From assembly GCA_037447655.1 (NCBI GenBank), contig JBBHKE010000714.1, positions 62,001 through 126,000 on the forward strand: a stretch of DNA of 64,000 nucleotides, written 5' to 3'. The translations under genes and the position numbers were made by a program. The DNA comes from Zygnema cylindricum (Eukaryota; Streptophyta; Zygnematophyceae; Zygnematales; Zygnemataceae). Positions within the stretch are counted from its first letter, which is position 1. Each line of letters opens with the position of its first letter. Under the pieces are notes generated by a model, which was given only the letters and a program-made list of their open reading frames with translations, was not told where the DNA came from and made no database searches. Below, piece after piece: positions 1 to 11,022 of the stretch.

Positions 1-523
1 CGCCACGCGAAGTGAGCTTTTGGCGTCATTTGAAGATAGCGTCACGCGGTGCCACGTGGCGCCACATTATTTGATACCAGAGAAGATGGGAGGAGGAACC
101 ATGGCTCCCGATTTGACAGGTGTCACCGAGTAAACTATGTTGTACAATGGCCGTACAATAAGTACATCTCCTATTGTACCTTCTTATACTATATAGTGTT
201 CCTATTGGACTAGGGTTTAGTTGTAGGTAGTCGTGAGTAGGCAGACCAAGACTTAGTGATATTTAGGTACCTCTCTCTAAGAGAGCTTGTAACTATAAAG
301 GTCATCTTTGACCAGCCATAACTTACTGCTAAGGGGAGCAAATTCAGTGATTCTTTTTGCGTTTGACTGAAGGGAGTCTTGTCCTCCTCGGGATGAGGAT
401 GGTCATAATATTTGTGTGCCTGGGCGGCACTTATTCAGTGGGAAAGTGGATGGGGCATATATTATCCTAGAGGCTTTACATAGGCTGCTCATTCTATGGG
501 TCAATGGAGACCACAGAATTTCA
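1..523 (+). repeat. Copia element A, left (5') LTR, truncated by window start
   Basis: This stretch matches the right LTR of the same element (about 5300-5824) over its whole length with scattered substitutions, so it is the 3' part of the 5' LTR; roughly 360 bp lie before the window. A TATA-like CTATAAAGG occurs near 293, just after a short CTCTCTCTAAGAGAG inverted repeat that also precedes the TATA box in the other LTRs here. The LTR ends in TTTCA directly before the primer-binding site. The Gag start codon (504) falls inside the LTR. Confidence 0.85.
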
Positions 524-1520
524 GGTTATGGGCCCACCCTCCAGGGTGCCCATATTTGATGGATCAGACTTTTTGTATTGGGAAATGATGATGGAGAGAG
601 AACTATTTGAGAAGCATCTATGGGGCATAGTGTCTGGACAAATTCGATGCCCACCTCCACCTGGGTTTGGAGGGACACGTTTTTCTGGCACCTCTGCCTC
701 TACAGTTGGTAGATCAGCTGCCACCATCAACAAGGATGCAGATGAGGAAGGAGAGGAGATTGTCATGGAAGGAGAAAAGGGTGGAGTCGCAACTCAAGTG
801 ACACCATTGCCGAAGGCGATACCGGCAGCAACACCACCACCAACGACGACAAGTGTTCAGACCGAAAGATCAGGGTATGAAAAGTGGAACTACAAAGACA
901 AGGTTGCTAAGCTCTTAATTCCTAAAGGTGTAGCAAAGGGCATTGCCATTCCCCTTATGCATGTCAAATCTTCATCGTAGATTTGGATATCACTAGTTAA
1001 CAAATATAAGAGTGGATCATTGCAGCAACAACAGTCGGCCCAAAATAAGATTGCAGCTTATGCTTATAAAGGAGGAAATATGAATAATTATTGCAATGAT
1101 TTAGGAGCATTATTTGGAGAGTTAGAGAGTGCAGGTAACTCATGGTTTGAGAGACAAAGAGTGAACACATTAATGATGAAACTACCTGAAGAGTATGAGA
1201 ATATCATTAACTGATTGCAGGACATAGGAGATAGCAATTCGAATTGGGATGACACAGTGGGAATGATATTAGTGAAAGAAAGCACCATAGAGCTTAGGAG
1301 AGGGAGTCCAAGTGTTCAAGCATTGTCTGCAGGAGCTGATTGGCGGAAGCGTGATGTGGAGAGAGGGAAAGATCCCTATCGAAACTTTGGTTGAAGAGGA
1401 CAAGGAGGTGGCAGATTTGATAGACAGGGGAGAGGAATTTCTCGAGGAGGATTATGTCACTTCTGCAAGAAACCGGGACACTATATGGCAGATTGTGTCA
1501 AACTTGCAGATCTTCGACTA
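504..1520 (+). pseudogene. Copia element A gag remnant
   Basis: The reading frame opens at 504 inside the LTR and codes for a start resembling the Gag of the other Copia elements here (QVMGPP, then PIFDGSDFLYWE). It stops at 980. A second open piece (1020-1214) has the helical UBN2-type Gag region, ending in LMMKLPEEYENI. A zinc knuckle CHFCKKPGHYMADC (C-X2-C-X4-H-X4-C) can be read at about 1457-1498. Stop codons and frameshifts separate the pieces, so no intact Gag is made. Confidence 0.8.
524..536 (+). other. Primer-binding site, half-tRNA(iMet) type
   Basis: GGTTATGGGCCCA follows the LTR immediately. It is complementary to the anticodon stem-loop of eukaryotic initiator methionine tRNA, not to a tRNA 3' end. 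Drosophila copia and yeast Ty5 are known to prime from such an internal half-tRNA fragment. The same 13 bases follow the LTR in three other elements of this window. The site is translated in frame as V-M-G-P within Gag. Confidence 0.8.
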
Positions 1521-2668
1521 AAAGTTGGTCAAGGAACCTCAAGGGATGGAGGTAAGAAAAAGGCTTTCCTGACTCAAGTTCATGATGAGGAAGTGGAAGA
1601 AAAAAATGAACTTGAAGAGGAGCTTGAGGAGCTTCTTCTTAATCCGAAAAACAGTGAAAAGCATGTCGACATTCCACGGAGACAAAAGTGTGCTTTCGGA
1701 GGTAAGAGGGATCCACCCGAGGATGGGTGGATCATAGACTCAGGGGCTTCAATGCATATGTGCAAAGATAAGCGGTGGTTCACTAAACTGAGAAATATCC
1801 CAACAGTTGAGATAGAGTAAGGAGATGGTAGAGTAGAAACCACAAGTCTTGTTGGAACTGTTGACTTGAAGGTTCTAGTTTATCGAAAGGCCTTAATTGT
1901 AACACTCTCGGACGTTCTTTACATTCCACAGCTTAGCAAGAACCTAGTCTCAACAACTGTCCTAGATGAAAAGGAGTTTGAAACGAAACTAGGAAAGAAT
2001 CTTTTCAGCAAGCTTTGATAATGAGGTTTATTTCATAGTTGAGAATGGCAGTCAAGGAATGTTCAAAATTGTTCTTTGCAATGAAAAGAGTGTTCTCTAC
2101 TCGTGTGCAAGTGAGATGATGCTTTGGCATAAAAGGTTGGGGCATGTGCATCTAGATAGATTAAAGAAAATGAAGAAAAAGGGAATAGTGGAAGGTAATA
2201 CTTTTGAGGATGATGAGACCTTTGATGATTGTAGTGGATGTGCCTAAGGGAAGATTCATAGACTTCCATTTCCAAAGGCAACCACATATAGGAGAGAGAA
2301 AGTATTAGATCTAGTTCACACTGATGTTTGGGGACCTGCTAGGTATGCTTCACATGGGGGGAAGAGATGGATGTTAACCATCACAGATGATTGGTCTAGA
2401 TACACGAAGGTATACTTTCTCATACATAAGTCAGAGGTATTAAGATGTTTCAAAGAGTATAAAGTATGGAGTGAAAAGCTACATGAAACCTCAGTAAAAG
2501 AGATAAGAAGTGATAATGGGAAAGAATACACCTCAAGGGAATTTGAAGAATATCTTAAAGAAGAAAGAATTCATCATGAGAAAACTGTTCCATATAATCT
2601 GAAACAAAATGGAGTAGCAGAAAGAGTGAATAGAACGTTAGAAGTATGTTTACTGATAAGAGGATAGG
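1485..2668 (+). pseudogene. Copia element A protease, GAG-pre-integrase and integrase remnant
   Basis: In the usual Copia order come a retropepsin active site (WIIDSGASMHMC, about 1729-1764), a GAG-pre-integrase zinc-binding segment (LWHKRLGH near 2125 and CSGCA near 2233, followed by a stop) and an integrase core. The integrase shows its three acidic residues: D in HTDVWGP (about 2318), D in RSDNGKEY (about 2508) and E in NGVAERVNRT (about 2611). Several stops and frame changes (about 1820, 2018, 2247 and 2667) break the polyprotein. Confidence 0.85.
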
Positions 2669-4244
2669 GTTGCAGTTTTGGGCGGAGTCTATGAACTACG
2701 CTAATTTCATCAAAAATAGAGTCCTAACTTCAGCAAATAAGGAGGAAACTCCGTATGAGAGGTGGAAAGGAAGAAAGCCTTATTTGTCTAGTTTGAGAGT
2801 GTTCGGAAGTCAAGTCTATAGTTTGGATTCCGATACAACCAAATGGAAGTTAGAGGGGAGAGGGAAGCCAACATATCTTGTAGGATATGATGAGAGCACA
2901 AAAGGATACCGAGTGTATGACTTGAAAAAGAGAGATATAATTTTGGTAAAACACATAGTGGTGATGAATGAAGAGAAGTCCATTGATCCATTCAAATATA
3001 ATAAGGAAGTCAAAATCAGATTTGAAACGGATCAGTTTTCTGACTTTGATTTTGAAAATGAAGAGAAGGAAGAGGGAGAAAAAGAAAAACCTGCAGATCT
3101 ACCAAAGGAGAAGGACGAAAGGACAACATCCGAGGTAACGCCACAATACGAAGTGGAAACCGATGAGGAACTTGATGAGACAATGGAATTGGAAGATAGG
3201 GGAGCTGAAAATCTCCCTAAACGAAACCCAAGGATGCCTTCCATACCGGCGTCCGATTTGGAAGGGGGAAGAAGAAGTAGTAAACGACTTCAAGAAAGAC
3301 AAGTAAATAACCAACTCACAAAGATGTCTCACCCAGATGAACCTCAAACATACTTAGAGGCCATAAACACTCCAGAAAGTAGCCGGTGGATCACAGCTAT
3401 AAATGAAGAAATGGCCTCTATCATGGAAGCCAATGCATGGGAGTTGGTAGATTGTCCACCGGACCGAAAACTGATCGGATGGAAGTGGGTTTTTAAAATT
3501 AAATTAAACCCCGATAATACCATTGAGAGGTACAAAGCTAGGTTAGTTGCAAAAGGTTATACTCAGAAAGAGGGGATAGACTACGAAGAAACCTTTGCAT
3601 CTGTAGTCAGATTTACTTCTGTTAGACTCCTTTTAAGTATAGCCGCAGCGAAGGATATAGAAATACACCCGATGGATATTAAAACGGCCTTTTTGCACGG
3701 AATGTTGGAAGAAGAAATTTACATGAGGCAACCAGAAGGATTCGTGGAAAGTTGGGAAGAAAGCAAGGTTTGTAAACTGATAAAATCACTCTATGGGCTT
3801 AAGCAAGCCCCGCGACAATGGAATATAAAGCTAGGCGAATTTCTGTCTGGTTTGGGGTATATCGCAATTAGTTCAGATCACTCTATAAATTTATTTGAGG
3901 ATGAGAATAGAGTGATATTTATTGCAATTTATGTGGATGATTTGTTGGTCTTAAGCGAGTCCTTAGATAAAATTAACAAACTAAAACGGGATCTTAGAAG
4001 CAGTTTTGATATGAAAGATCTCGGCGAAGCAAAGTATATTTTGGGAATTCGGATGGAGAGAGATAGAGGGAATAAAATTATAAGACTCACTCAAAAAAAA
4101 GCAATCGGTAATATACTAGAAAAATTTCAGATGAAAAAAACAAACGGATGTACTACTCTTATAGATTTGAAAAAAGTGTTTGAGGGGAGTGAAAAGAGAG
4201 GAATATTGATCATTAATGATGAGATGGATGAGATAGAAAGATAA
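2646..4244 (+). pseudogene. Copia element A integrase C-terminus and reverse transcriptase (532-codon open frame)
   Basis: This is the longest surviving piece of element A. It starts in the integrase C-terminal region (FWAESMNYANFIKNR, then TPYERWKGRKP), passes through a Glu/Lys-rich linker, and enters an RVT_2-type reverse transcriptase: LIGWKWVFKIKLNPD, YKARLVAKGYTQKEGIDYEET, SLYGLKQAPRQW and the catalytic IYVDDLLVLS near 3930. The frame closes at 4244 before the RNase H domain. Although long, it lacks protease and RNase H in frame, so it is a fragment of a dead polyprotein. It resembles the pol of element 2 (17118-21005) closely in layout. Confidence 0.85.
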
Positions 4245-4924
4245 TTTATGGAAAATATCCCTTATCGGTAGATTGTAGGCAGTTTAATTTATTTTATGAA
4301 CTGTACCCGTCCAGATATAGCTACAGCTGTAGTTGTCCTTAGTAGAAGTCTAAATGAACCAAGAAACAGAGACTGGGAGGCTGCCAAAAGGGTGATGAGG
4401 TATTTGGTGGGGAAAAGGGAATTTTGGTTGCATTTGGGAGAGGAGCACACTGACATCACCACCTGGAGTGATGCCAGTTATGGAGATGTGCCTTTAAGGT
4501 GGTGTACGACTGGATATGTGTTGCAAATTGGATCCGGTGCATGTTGTTAGACAGCAAGCAAAAAAAAGTAGTTGCTCAATCCACTATGGAGGCTGAATAC
4601 ATGGCTTCCTGTGTTGCCACCAAAGAATTAATGTGGGTTAAATCTCTTCTTGAAGAACTTGGGTTCATGAAGTCTAAAACTCAAAATGTTTTTTGTGATA
4701 ATCAAGCTGCTATCCCTATTGCTACTAATGCGAAACATCACTTCAAAGCTAAGCATATGGATATTAGACTAAGCTTTGTCAGAGAAAAGGCTGAAAAAAA
4801 AATTATTAAACTGGTTCATAAAACTGATAGAGAAATGATTGCAGACACGATGACAAAACCAATGCCTTCCCCTAAGTTTATTTATTGCAGAGAAAACTGT
4901 GGATTAAAAATAAAAAGTGACTAG
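4245..4924 (+). pseudogene. Copia element A RNase H remnant
   Basis: Continues the polyprotein in shifted frames: NCTRPDIATAVVVLSRSL (about 4299), WSDASYGDVP (about 4465), STMEAEYMAS (about 4580), DNQAAIPIATNAKHHFKAKH (about 4700) and a C-terminus before the polypurine tract. Frame changes near 4244 and 4550 separate it from the reverse transcriptase. Confidence 0.85.
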
Positions 4925-4928
4925 TAAT

Positions 4929-4937
4929 TAAGGGGAG
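4929..4937 (+). other. Polypurine tract of Copia element A
   Basis: AAGGGGAG directly abuts the TGTTGAAAAG start of the right LTR. The same purine tract precedes every other 3' LTR in the window, which helps set LTR starts. Confidence 0.75.
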
Positions 4938-5824
4938 TGTTGAAAAGAGGTAATTAATAGTTCACTTCTCTATTTTAGTTTTACTTTTAAGAAAGAGAGT
5001 GAGGATCAAAGGCAAGGCATGGCTGCCGCCATATTTAGAAAGTGGCAGTTTTTGAAGTAGAGGATATTTTACTAAAATATTGCCTAAGTCCATATTTGAA
5101 CCTGGGTCAGTGCACCTAGAAATACTGGTACGTCTTAACCACTAAAGCGTTTGAAAACGATACACTTAATGGGTTTCAAAGATATATAAACATTAACGCA
5201 ACAGCTAATTAATAGCAGACTAACCAAAAGGAGCAATTCATATATATACGCGAATCTGAACAGTGTAAAACATGTTTTGATCAGACGGTCGGCATTGAAG
5301 CCGCCACGTGAAGTGAGCTTTCGGCGTCATTTGGAGATAGCATCACGCGGTGCCACGTGGCGCCACATTATTGGATATCAGAGAAGATGGGAGGAGGAAC
5401 CATGGCTCCCGATTTGACAAGTGTCACCGAGTAGACTATGTCGTACAATGGCCGTATAATAAGTACATCTCCTATTGTACCTTCTTATACTATATAGTGT
5501 TCCTATTGAGCTAGGGTTTAGTTGTAGGTAGTCGTGAGTAGGCAGACTAAGACTTAGTGATATTTAGGTACCTCTCTCTAAGAGAGCTTTCAACTATAAA
5601 GGTCATCTTTCACCAGCCATAACTTACTGCTAAGGGGAGCAAATTCAGTGATTCTTTTTGCGTTTGACTCAAGGGAGTCTTCTCCTCACACAGGTGAGGG
5701 TGGTTAGAATATTTGTGTACCTGGGCGACACTTATTCAGTGGGAAAGTGGAAGGGAAAAATATTATCGGAGAGGCTTTACATTCGCTGCTCACTCTGTGG
5801 GTCAATGGAGACCACATAATTTCA
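4938..5824 (+). repeat. Copia element A, right (3') LTR
   Basis: Starts TGTTGAAAAG after the polypurine tract and ends AATTTCA, matching the end of the left LTR at 523. About 887 bp. It contains an antisense tRNA-like module (about 5083-5150), a GTAC-rich region (5440-5500) and a CTATAAAGG TATA-like box near 5594. The sequence beyond 5824 is RNase H coding DNA of another Copia, so element A is nested in element B. The target duplication cannot be checked because the left end is outside the window. Confidence 0.85.
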
Positions 5825-6391
5825 CCCACTAAGAAAGATAGAGAGCTAGCTAAGAGAGTCTTTAGATATCTCATAGGGACTAGAGATCTATGGTTGCATT
5901 TGGGTGGGAAGAATACTGACATCACCACTTGGAGTGATGCCAGCTATGGGGATGCTCCAATGAGGAGATGCACGTCTAGGTATGTATTGTATGTGGGTGA
6001 TGGGGCTTGCTGTTGGAGCACCAAGCAGCAAAAGGTTATTGCTAGGTCCACCAGGGAGGCTGAGTATATTGCCTCTTGCTCTGCTGTAAAAGAATTATTG
6101 TGGGTCAAGTCCTTGTTTGTTGAGCTTGGTCATCTTAAGAGTGGTGTCTAGAGAGTGTTTTGTGATAATCAGGCAGCCATTCCTATTTATGCCAATCCTA
6201 AACAACACTTTAAAGCCAAACATATGGACATTAGACTTAGCTTCGTTAGGGAGAAGGGAGAAGACAAAATAATCATTTAAAAATACAGACCATGCGGTGA
6301 AATGGTAGCAGAAATGATGACCAAACTAGTGCCTTCCCCTAAGCTAATTTTCTGCAGGGAGAAGTGTGGTCTTAAATTGAAGAGTGACTAG
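5825..6391 (+). pseudogene. Copia element B RNase H remnant
   Basis: Immediately after LTR A the plus strand codes for ELAKRVFRYLIGTRDLWLHL, WSDASYGDAP, STREAEYIASC and, past an in-frame stop at about 6149, DNQAAIPIYANPKQHFKAKH and MDIRLSFVREKG. This is a Copia RNase H domain entered part-way; the rest of element B must lie left of element A, outside the window. It ends with a stop just before a polypurine tract (AAATAAGGGGAG, 6393-6404). Confidence 0.85.
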
Positions 6392-6404
6392 AAAATAAGG
6401 GGAG

Positions 6405-7457
6405 TGTAGAAATTAAAGGTTCTTTTAGTATTTTTTAGGTTTAAACTTGTCAAGATAAAAAGTAGAAATGAAGAAGAGGCAGTCTGCCTCTAACTACTTT
6501 CTTCAACTCCCACACGTGTCGCAGTAGTGAAGGTTGGAGAGGGAGCTAGAGCCATAGTTGCTTATGTTGTCCAAAGACATACAGGCAGTAGTTTTGTAGG
6601 TTTACCAAAAACGAACTTGAAGGACCCATGATTTTATCCTAGTACCTGCCGTCAAAGTCGCCAATAGACGTTAGCTTTATCGAATTAGTCTAGGATCAAT
6701 GTTGAGGTATATATGGTTTGATAAGTATTTAAAGAGGTACACGTAGACGAATTCATTTAACGATACGGATAAATTCTCAATACATAGAAACAGTTCTAGT
6801 GTAGTACGGTTTGCTATACTTCGCGAAAAGAATACCGCGCATTTGTTTCGACGGCTAAACAAATACCGCGCATTTATTTTTTCACGGCTAGAATTGAAAG
6901 TTGGTTTGATCAAACGGCCTCTATAGGTGTCGAGATCGCAGAATAGGCGTTTTGGCGGTTTTCGGTCACCGTCACGTTAAGTGACACGTAGCACACCCTC
7001 ATTGGCTTGCGGCATCTCTGGGGAATATAAGAACAAACTCGGATATGGCAAGCGTCATTTTTTTGGCCATGTCGTAGATAGCTGTACAAAAAGTAATCCG
7101 ACACATATACCTTTCTGTACGACACAACATTTTGATTGGTGTCTTACACTCGTAGTAAAGGGTTTAGAGAGGGATTTATGACTTAGAAAAATTGGTAGGT
7201 AGTCGCCTCTCTCCCAGAGTGCTTCTCTACAAAAGGTTCAGCTTTGACCCTCTACAACTTACTGCTCAAGGGAGCAAATCAGAGATTTTTTTTGCTATCA
7301 ACTCGGGGAGTCTTCTCTTCATAAAGGTGAAGGTGGTCAGAGTTTTTGTCTTCCGGGGTGGCATTTATTCTTGTCGAAACACAAAGGGCTCAGGGTTATC
7401 ATACGGGCTTCGTGTGAGCTGCCCATTTTGAGGACCTATGGAGGTCCTATAATTGCA
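6405..7457 (+). repeat. Copia element B, right LTR
   Basis: Begins TGTAGAAATT after the polypurine tract and ends near AATTGCA at 7457, where the other LTRs of the group end (TGGAGGTC...TTTCA). It shares with them a GTAC-rich hairpin region (about 7060-7130), a short CTCTCTCCCAGAGTG inverted repeat (7207) and the GGGAGTCTTCTCTTCA block near the 3' end. The 3' limit is inferred by alignment. Confidence 0.7.
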
Positions 7458-8251
7458 GGTATCGGACGTCTTCACCTCGCTGGAGGGTGTTGATAAAAAA
7501 GTGTGAGGAGGCACGACGATGTGCCGCTTTCGATTCAAACATTTTTCAACCTCACAAAGGAAGTTGCCAAAAACTCGTCTAAAGTTGGAAATTCTTCACC
7601 ACGAACAACACAAAATGGTATGCTGGGAGTCAATGCAAGTAACCTCCGTTCTCAAAATTGGTCTCGTCCTACATCGCAACCTTTCCACGAAATAGGCACA
7701 CGAAGAAATATCAGTCGTAGTCAGAATCACGAGACACCCTACGTTCTTCCAATGGCACGTAGGAGTATAAATTTAGCCCAAAGTGGATAAAGGGCGTCGT
7801 GGGAGTGTATATGAAATATTAGTGCAAGTTTACGAGCAATGTTCTATTTGACGGGGCGATCTTGTCTTATAAACGACAATTTGCACCTTGTACCAAATCA
7901 TGCATTTTAGTTCGTTCCCGTCCATGCGAGCAAGGAAGCATCTTGTATTGAATTGTGAGCTCCATTATTTTCCCGTTTGTGCGAGCAAGGAAGGCCATGA
8001 ACTCCTTCGGCATCGATTATGTTGGTTGGAGACACAAAGCAGGTTTGTTCCAAGCTATGAGTGAGGAGGTTGAAAAATAGGCATAGAGCACGACGTGAGT
8101 TGTGGAGGGGCCAACGTAGTGACCCAAAAATTGGTGTAACAAACAATCGAGCACTAACTCCCAGCCCCCGACCTAGGCACAAACGCATGCGAGCCCATAA
8201 AGATCAACTTAGCGCCTTAAAGAGAATTCAAAATTCAATGACATCTAATTT
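7458..8251. other. No gene recognised
   Basis: A 95-codon open frame at 7503-7790 (+) is rich in Ser, Asn and Arg and shows no family signature. The segment is probably decayed flanking or internal retrotransposon DNA. Confidence 0.5.
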
Positions 8252-9154
8252 TGTTGACATTTGAGTATTTTTTAGGTGTGTATTAGGATAGAAAAATAGC
8301 AGAGGCAGTCTGCCTCTGACTCCCTTATCCAAGCCAACATACTTGTTGTAGTCACTGCAGGCTCGATAAGGAGACAGAGTCATGGCTGCCTGAGTTCTCC
8401 AAGAGAGACAGGTAAATTAAGAAGGTTCATAAAAATGATTGACTGGCGCAGGGTTTGATCTTGGTACTTGCCGCCAGTCAAAGTAGCCGTTAGCTCTTGC
8501 CGTTAAGTCTAGAATAATGCTAATATATGTAGGGTTTGACAAATATTTAAATAGTAACACGTAGACTAGTTCGTTTAACGTGAAATATATATGTAGTACA
8601 TAGAAACAGTTTTAGGTAGTACGGAGTACGGTTTCGATGTTTTATGAAACGGATATTGCGCACTTGTTTCGACCGCGAAATAAATACCGCGCGTCGAATT
8701 TCAGCGGCTAGGATTATATCCGGTTTTGATCGGACGGCCGCGATTGGCGCCGCAATCACAAAAGAGGTACTTTTGGCGTTTTACGGTCATTGCCACGTCA
8801 GATAACACGTGGCGTAATACCATTGGATTACGAGAACTCCGGAGATTACGGGAACAAATCATGTTTTGACACATGTCGACATTTTGGCCATGTTGTACAA
8901 TGGCCGAATAGAAAGTACACCGACACCTGTACTTTTCTGTACGACACAGTAATTTGATTGGTGCCGTACTTTAGTAGATAGAGTTTTAGAGGGGAAATAG
9001 GACTTAGGAAATTTTGGGTAGGTAGCTGCCTCTCCCAGAGAGCACCTTGTATAAATGGCAAACTTTGGCCAGCCATAACTATCAATTCACTTTACCATTT
9101 TCAGTGATTCTTTTTGCACCGGACTCAGGGGAGTCCAGGCTACATAGGGGTGAC
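8252..9154 (+). repeat. Copia LTR, 3'-truncated
   Basis: Starts TGTTGACATTTGAG and follows the complete LTR at 11023-12192 closely for about 900 bp. It includes the inverted GTACA/TGTAC hairpin (about 8890-8945), the CTCTCCCAGAGAG motif and a TATAAATGG box at about 9051. It then breaks off near 9154, where the palindrome-family repeat begins, so the last 250 bp of the LTR are missing. Confidence 0.75.
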
Positions 9155-9560
9155 AAAACAAATTGTGTACTTTTCGTCGTCGTACTGGACGCAAACGGAC
9201 AGAACATAGCGAATTATGTACTTTTCTTTGTCGTTGGAAATCGTTTGAAATTTTTTGAGCATTACGGCACGTGCGACAATATGTTTCTATTAGTTTATCA
9301 GAAATACCTAGTTTTAAAACACATCGCCGATGTGTTTTAAAGATAAGTTTGAAGATGACACTTTTTGTCGTTGCCGTGGGTCAAAAAACACAAGACGACA
9401 ATTTTCGTACATTTTAAGTTCGAGGGTGACGCAAATTAAACTCCATAAATTTGCGATTCCTTCGTACAGTTGCAACTTAGGTTGTGTATCGCTAAGTTTT
9501 ACAGGAAAACGACAAAAGAAAACCCTTACTTATGGAAATGATGACATACCCTAAGTTTTG
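9155..9560 (+). repeat. Palindrome-family dispersed repeat, copy 1
   Basis: Shares a run of blocks with 28030-28700 (inverted), 32231-33015 and 33360-33760: the TTGTGTACTTTTC block, the central palindrome at 9313-9341, and AAGTTTGAAGATGACA just after it. No coding capacity is recognised. The boundaries are approximate. Confidence 0.6.
9313..9341. repeat. Perfect 29-bp palindrome
   Basis: Two 14-base arms (TTTAAAACACATCG and its reverse complement) flank a single central C. The site is conserved with one to three changes in three other copies of the same repeat (28191, 32737, 33519). Confidence 0.85.
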
Positions 9561-10208
9561 TAAGACCAACGTAACTGACTACAATTCATTTCAACAAACA
9601 TAAATTGAGAGAGTCGAACGCCAATTGTATTGGTTAGAAACGTATTGTTACCAATGAGAAGGTACACCGCAACCGTTATGAGAGTATATACCTTTAATTT
9701 CGGTTCTTGAAATTTTGGTTTTTTTTTTTAAATAGTATATATGATTTTAATTTTTCCTTTACGTTAAATAAGATACAGTGCAAATTAGTATAAAGAACGA
9801 CAATACACTAATATCTAAATAGTGTGTGTGTACGGTCGATATCAGACTGTACATAAATATACATTTTCAAGTAAAAATTTACAAAAAACGAATTAAATCA
9901 GACGCGCACGCATAGGAACGTGCGCTCAAAAAAAGGATTCACTTTGGTCGCATAACTGCCGTAAATCAATTTGACATGTAAATTATAGATATTTAAATAT
10001 CGGGACGACGTACGATTTGTAATAGTTTGTACAGTTACATATATTAAAGTATACAATTGAACAACAATTATTCATTTTTTTGCAACTCCCAAATTAACAT
10101 TAACGCCAAAATTAGAATACACCTTTTCTTTGAAAATTTTCAAATTTCTAATTAGCATAAATAACGATATATTTTCCTCAACAATAATTAAACTTTGACA
10201 CCAATAAC
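9561..10208. other. AT-rich DNA, no gene seen
   Basis: Strongly AT-rich with a T9 run at 9720. No open frame or repeat with a recognisable family. Confidence 0.6.
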
Positions 10209-11022
10209 TGAAATTATATGGGTTCCATTTCCCTACAAAAATGGCAAACCTAAAGAAGCTTATCTAGAAAGTGCGACTCCAAGTTGATACAAACCCAAAT
10301 GACTAACACCTTGAGAGTCAGAACTCGTATAGAGCAACACCCCTGTAAAAGAAGACTTTATGTGTGCTCAGTTTCATCACAGAATGCAAAGCTTGAATAT
10401 GTGTTTTGGACAACATTCCCCACTTTGACTTTCCCTTAGAAATGCCACCACCATGGCAAGAAAAAACTCTGACCAACTACGCCCTTGTGTAGCCTGAACT
10501 CTCGTGAGTCCGTAGCAAAAAGAATCTTTGAATTTGCTCATGTGAGCAGTTAGTTATGGTTAGTCAAAGATGGCATATAAATATAAAAGGTCACCTGGAG
10601 AGAGGCGCCTTAAATACGCAAAGTCCCTTAATTCCTACTCACAACTACCTTGTACTCTACCCTAGGCCAATCAAAATAATGTATAACACAAGAAGGTACA
10701 GTGGCCGATTGTACTTCTTGTACGGTGTACAACATGGCCTTCTGGTTGACACTTGTCATCTTGGGAGCCATCGTTCCGCCTCCCATCTTTTTCGGCGTTT
10801 AATGATGTGGCGCCACGTGGCACAGAGCGCTGCTATGTCCGAAATCCGCCAAAGATTCATTCGGTTTTGGCGGAGGCGACGTCGTGCGTCCGATCATGTA
10901 TTTTACACGGTTAGATTCGCGTCCGCGAGCGCCGTTTGACTATAGATGTTGTTTCATCAATTTTGGTTTGTTTAACTGAAAGTGACGTTTTTGTAACCTT
11001 TTAATTAATCACCAAACCCCTT
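10209..11022 (-). repeat. Copia LTR (minus strand), truncated
   Basis: Reads like the minus-strand LTR at 22945-23978 nearly base for base from TGAAATT...ATGGGTTCCATTTCC to AATTAATCACCAAACC, then stops at 11022 where the plus-strand LTR begins. The last 190 bp (the LTR start in its own orientation) are missing and are not found after 12192, so this is not a simple nested insertion. Confidence 0.8.

Noticed and set aside
7503-7790. 95-codon open frame after LTR B
   Set aside because: No signature, no relative in the window, and it lies in decayed repeat DNA.
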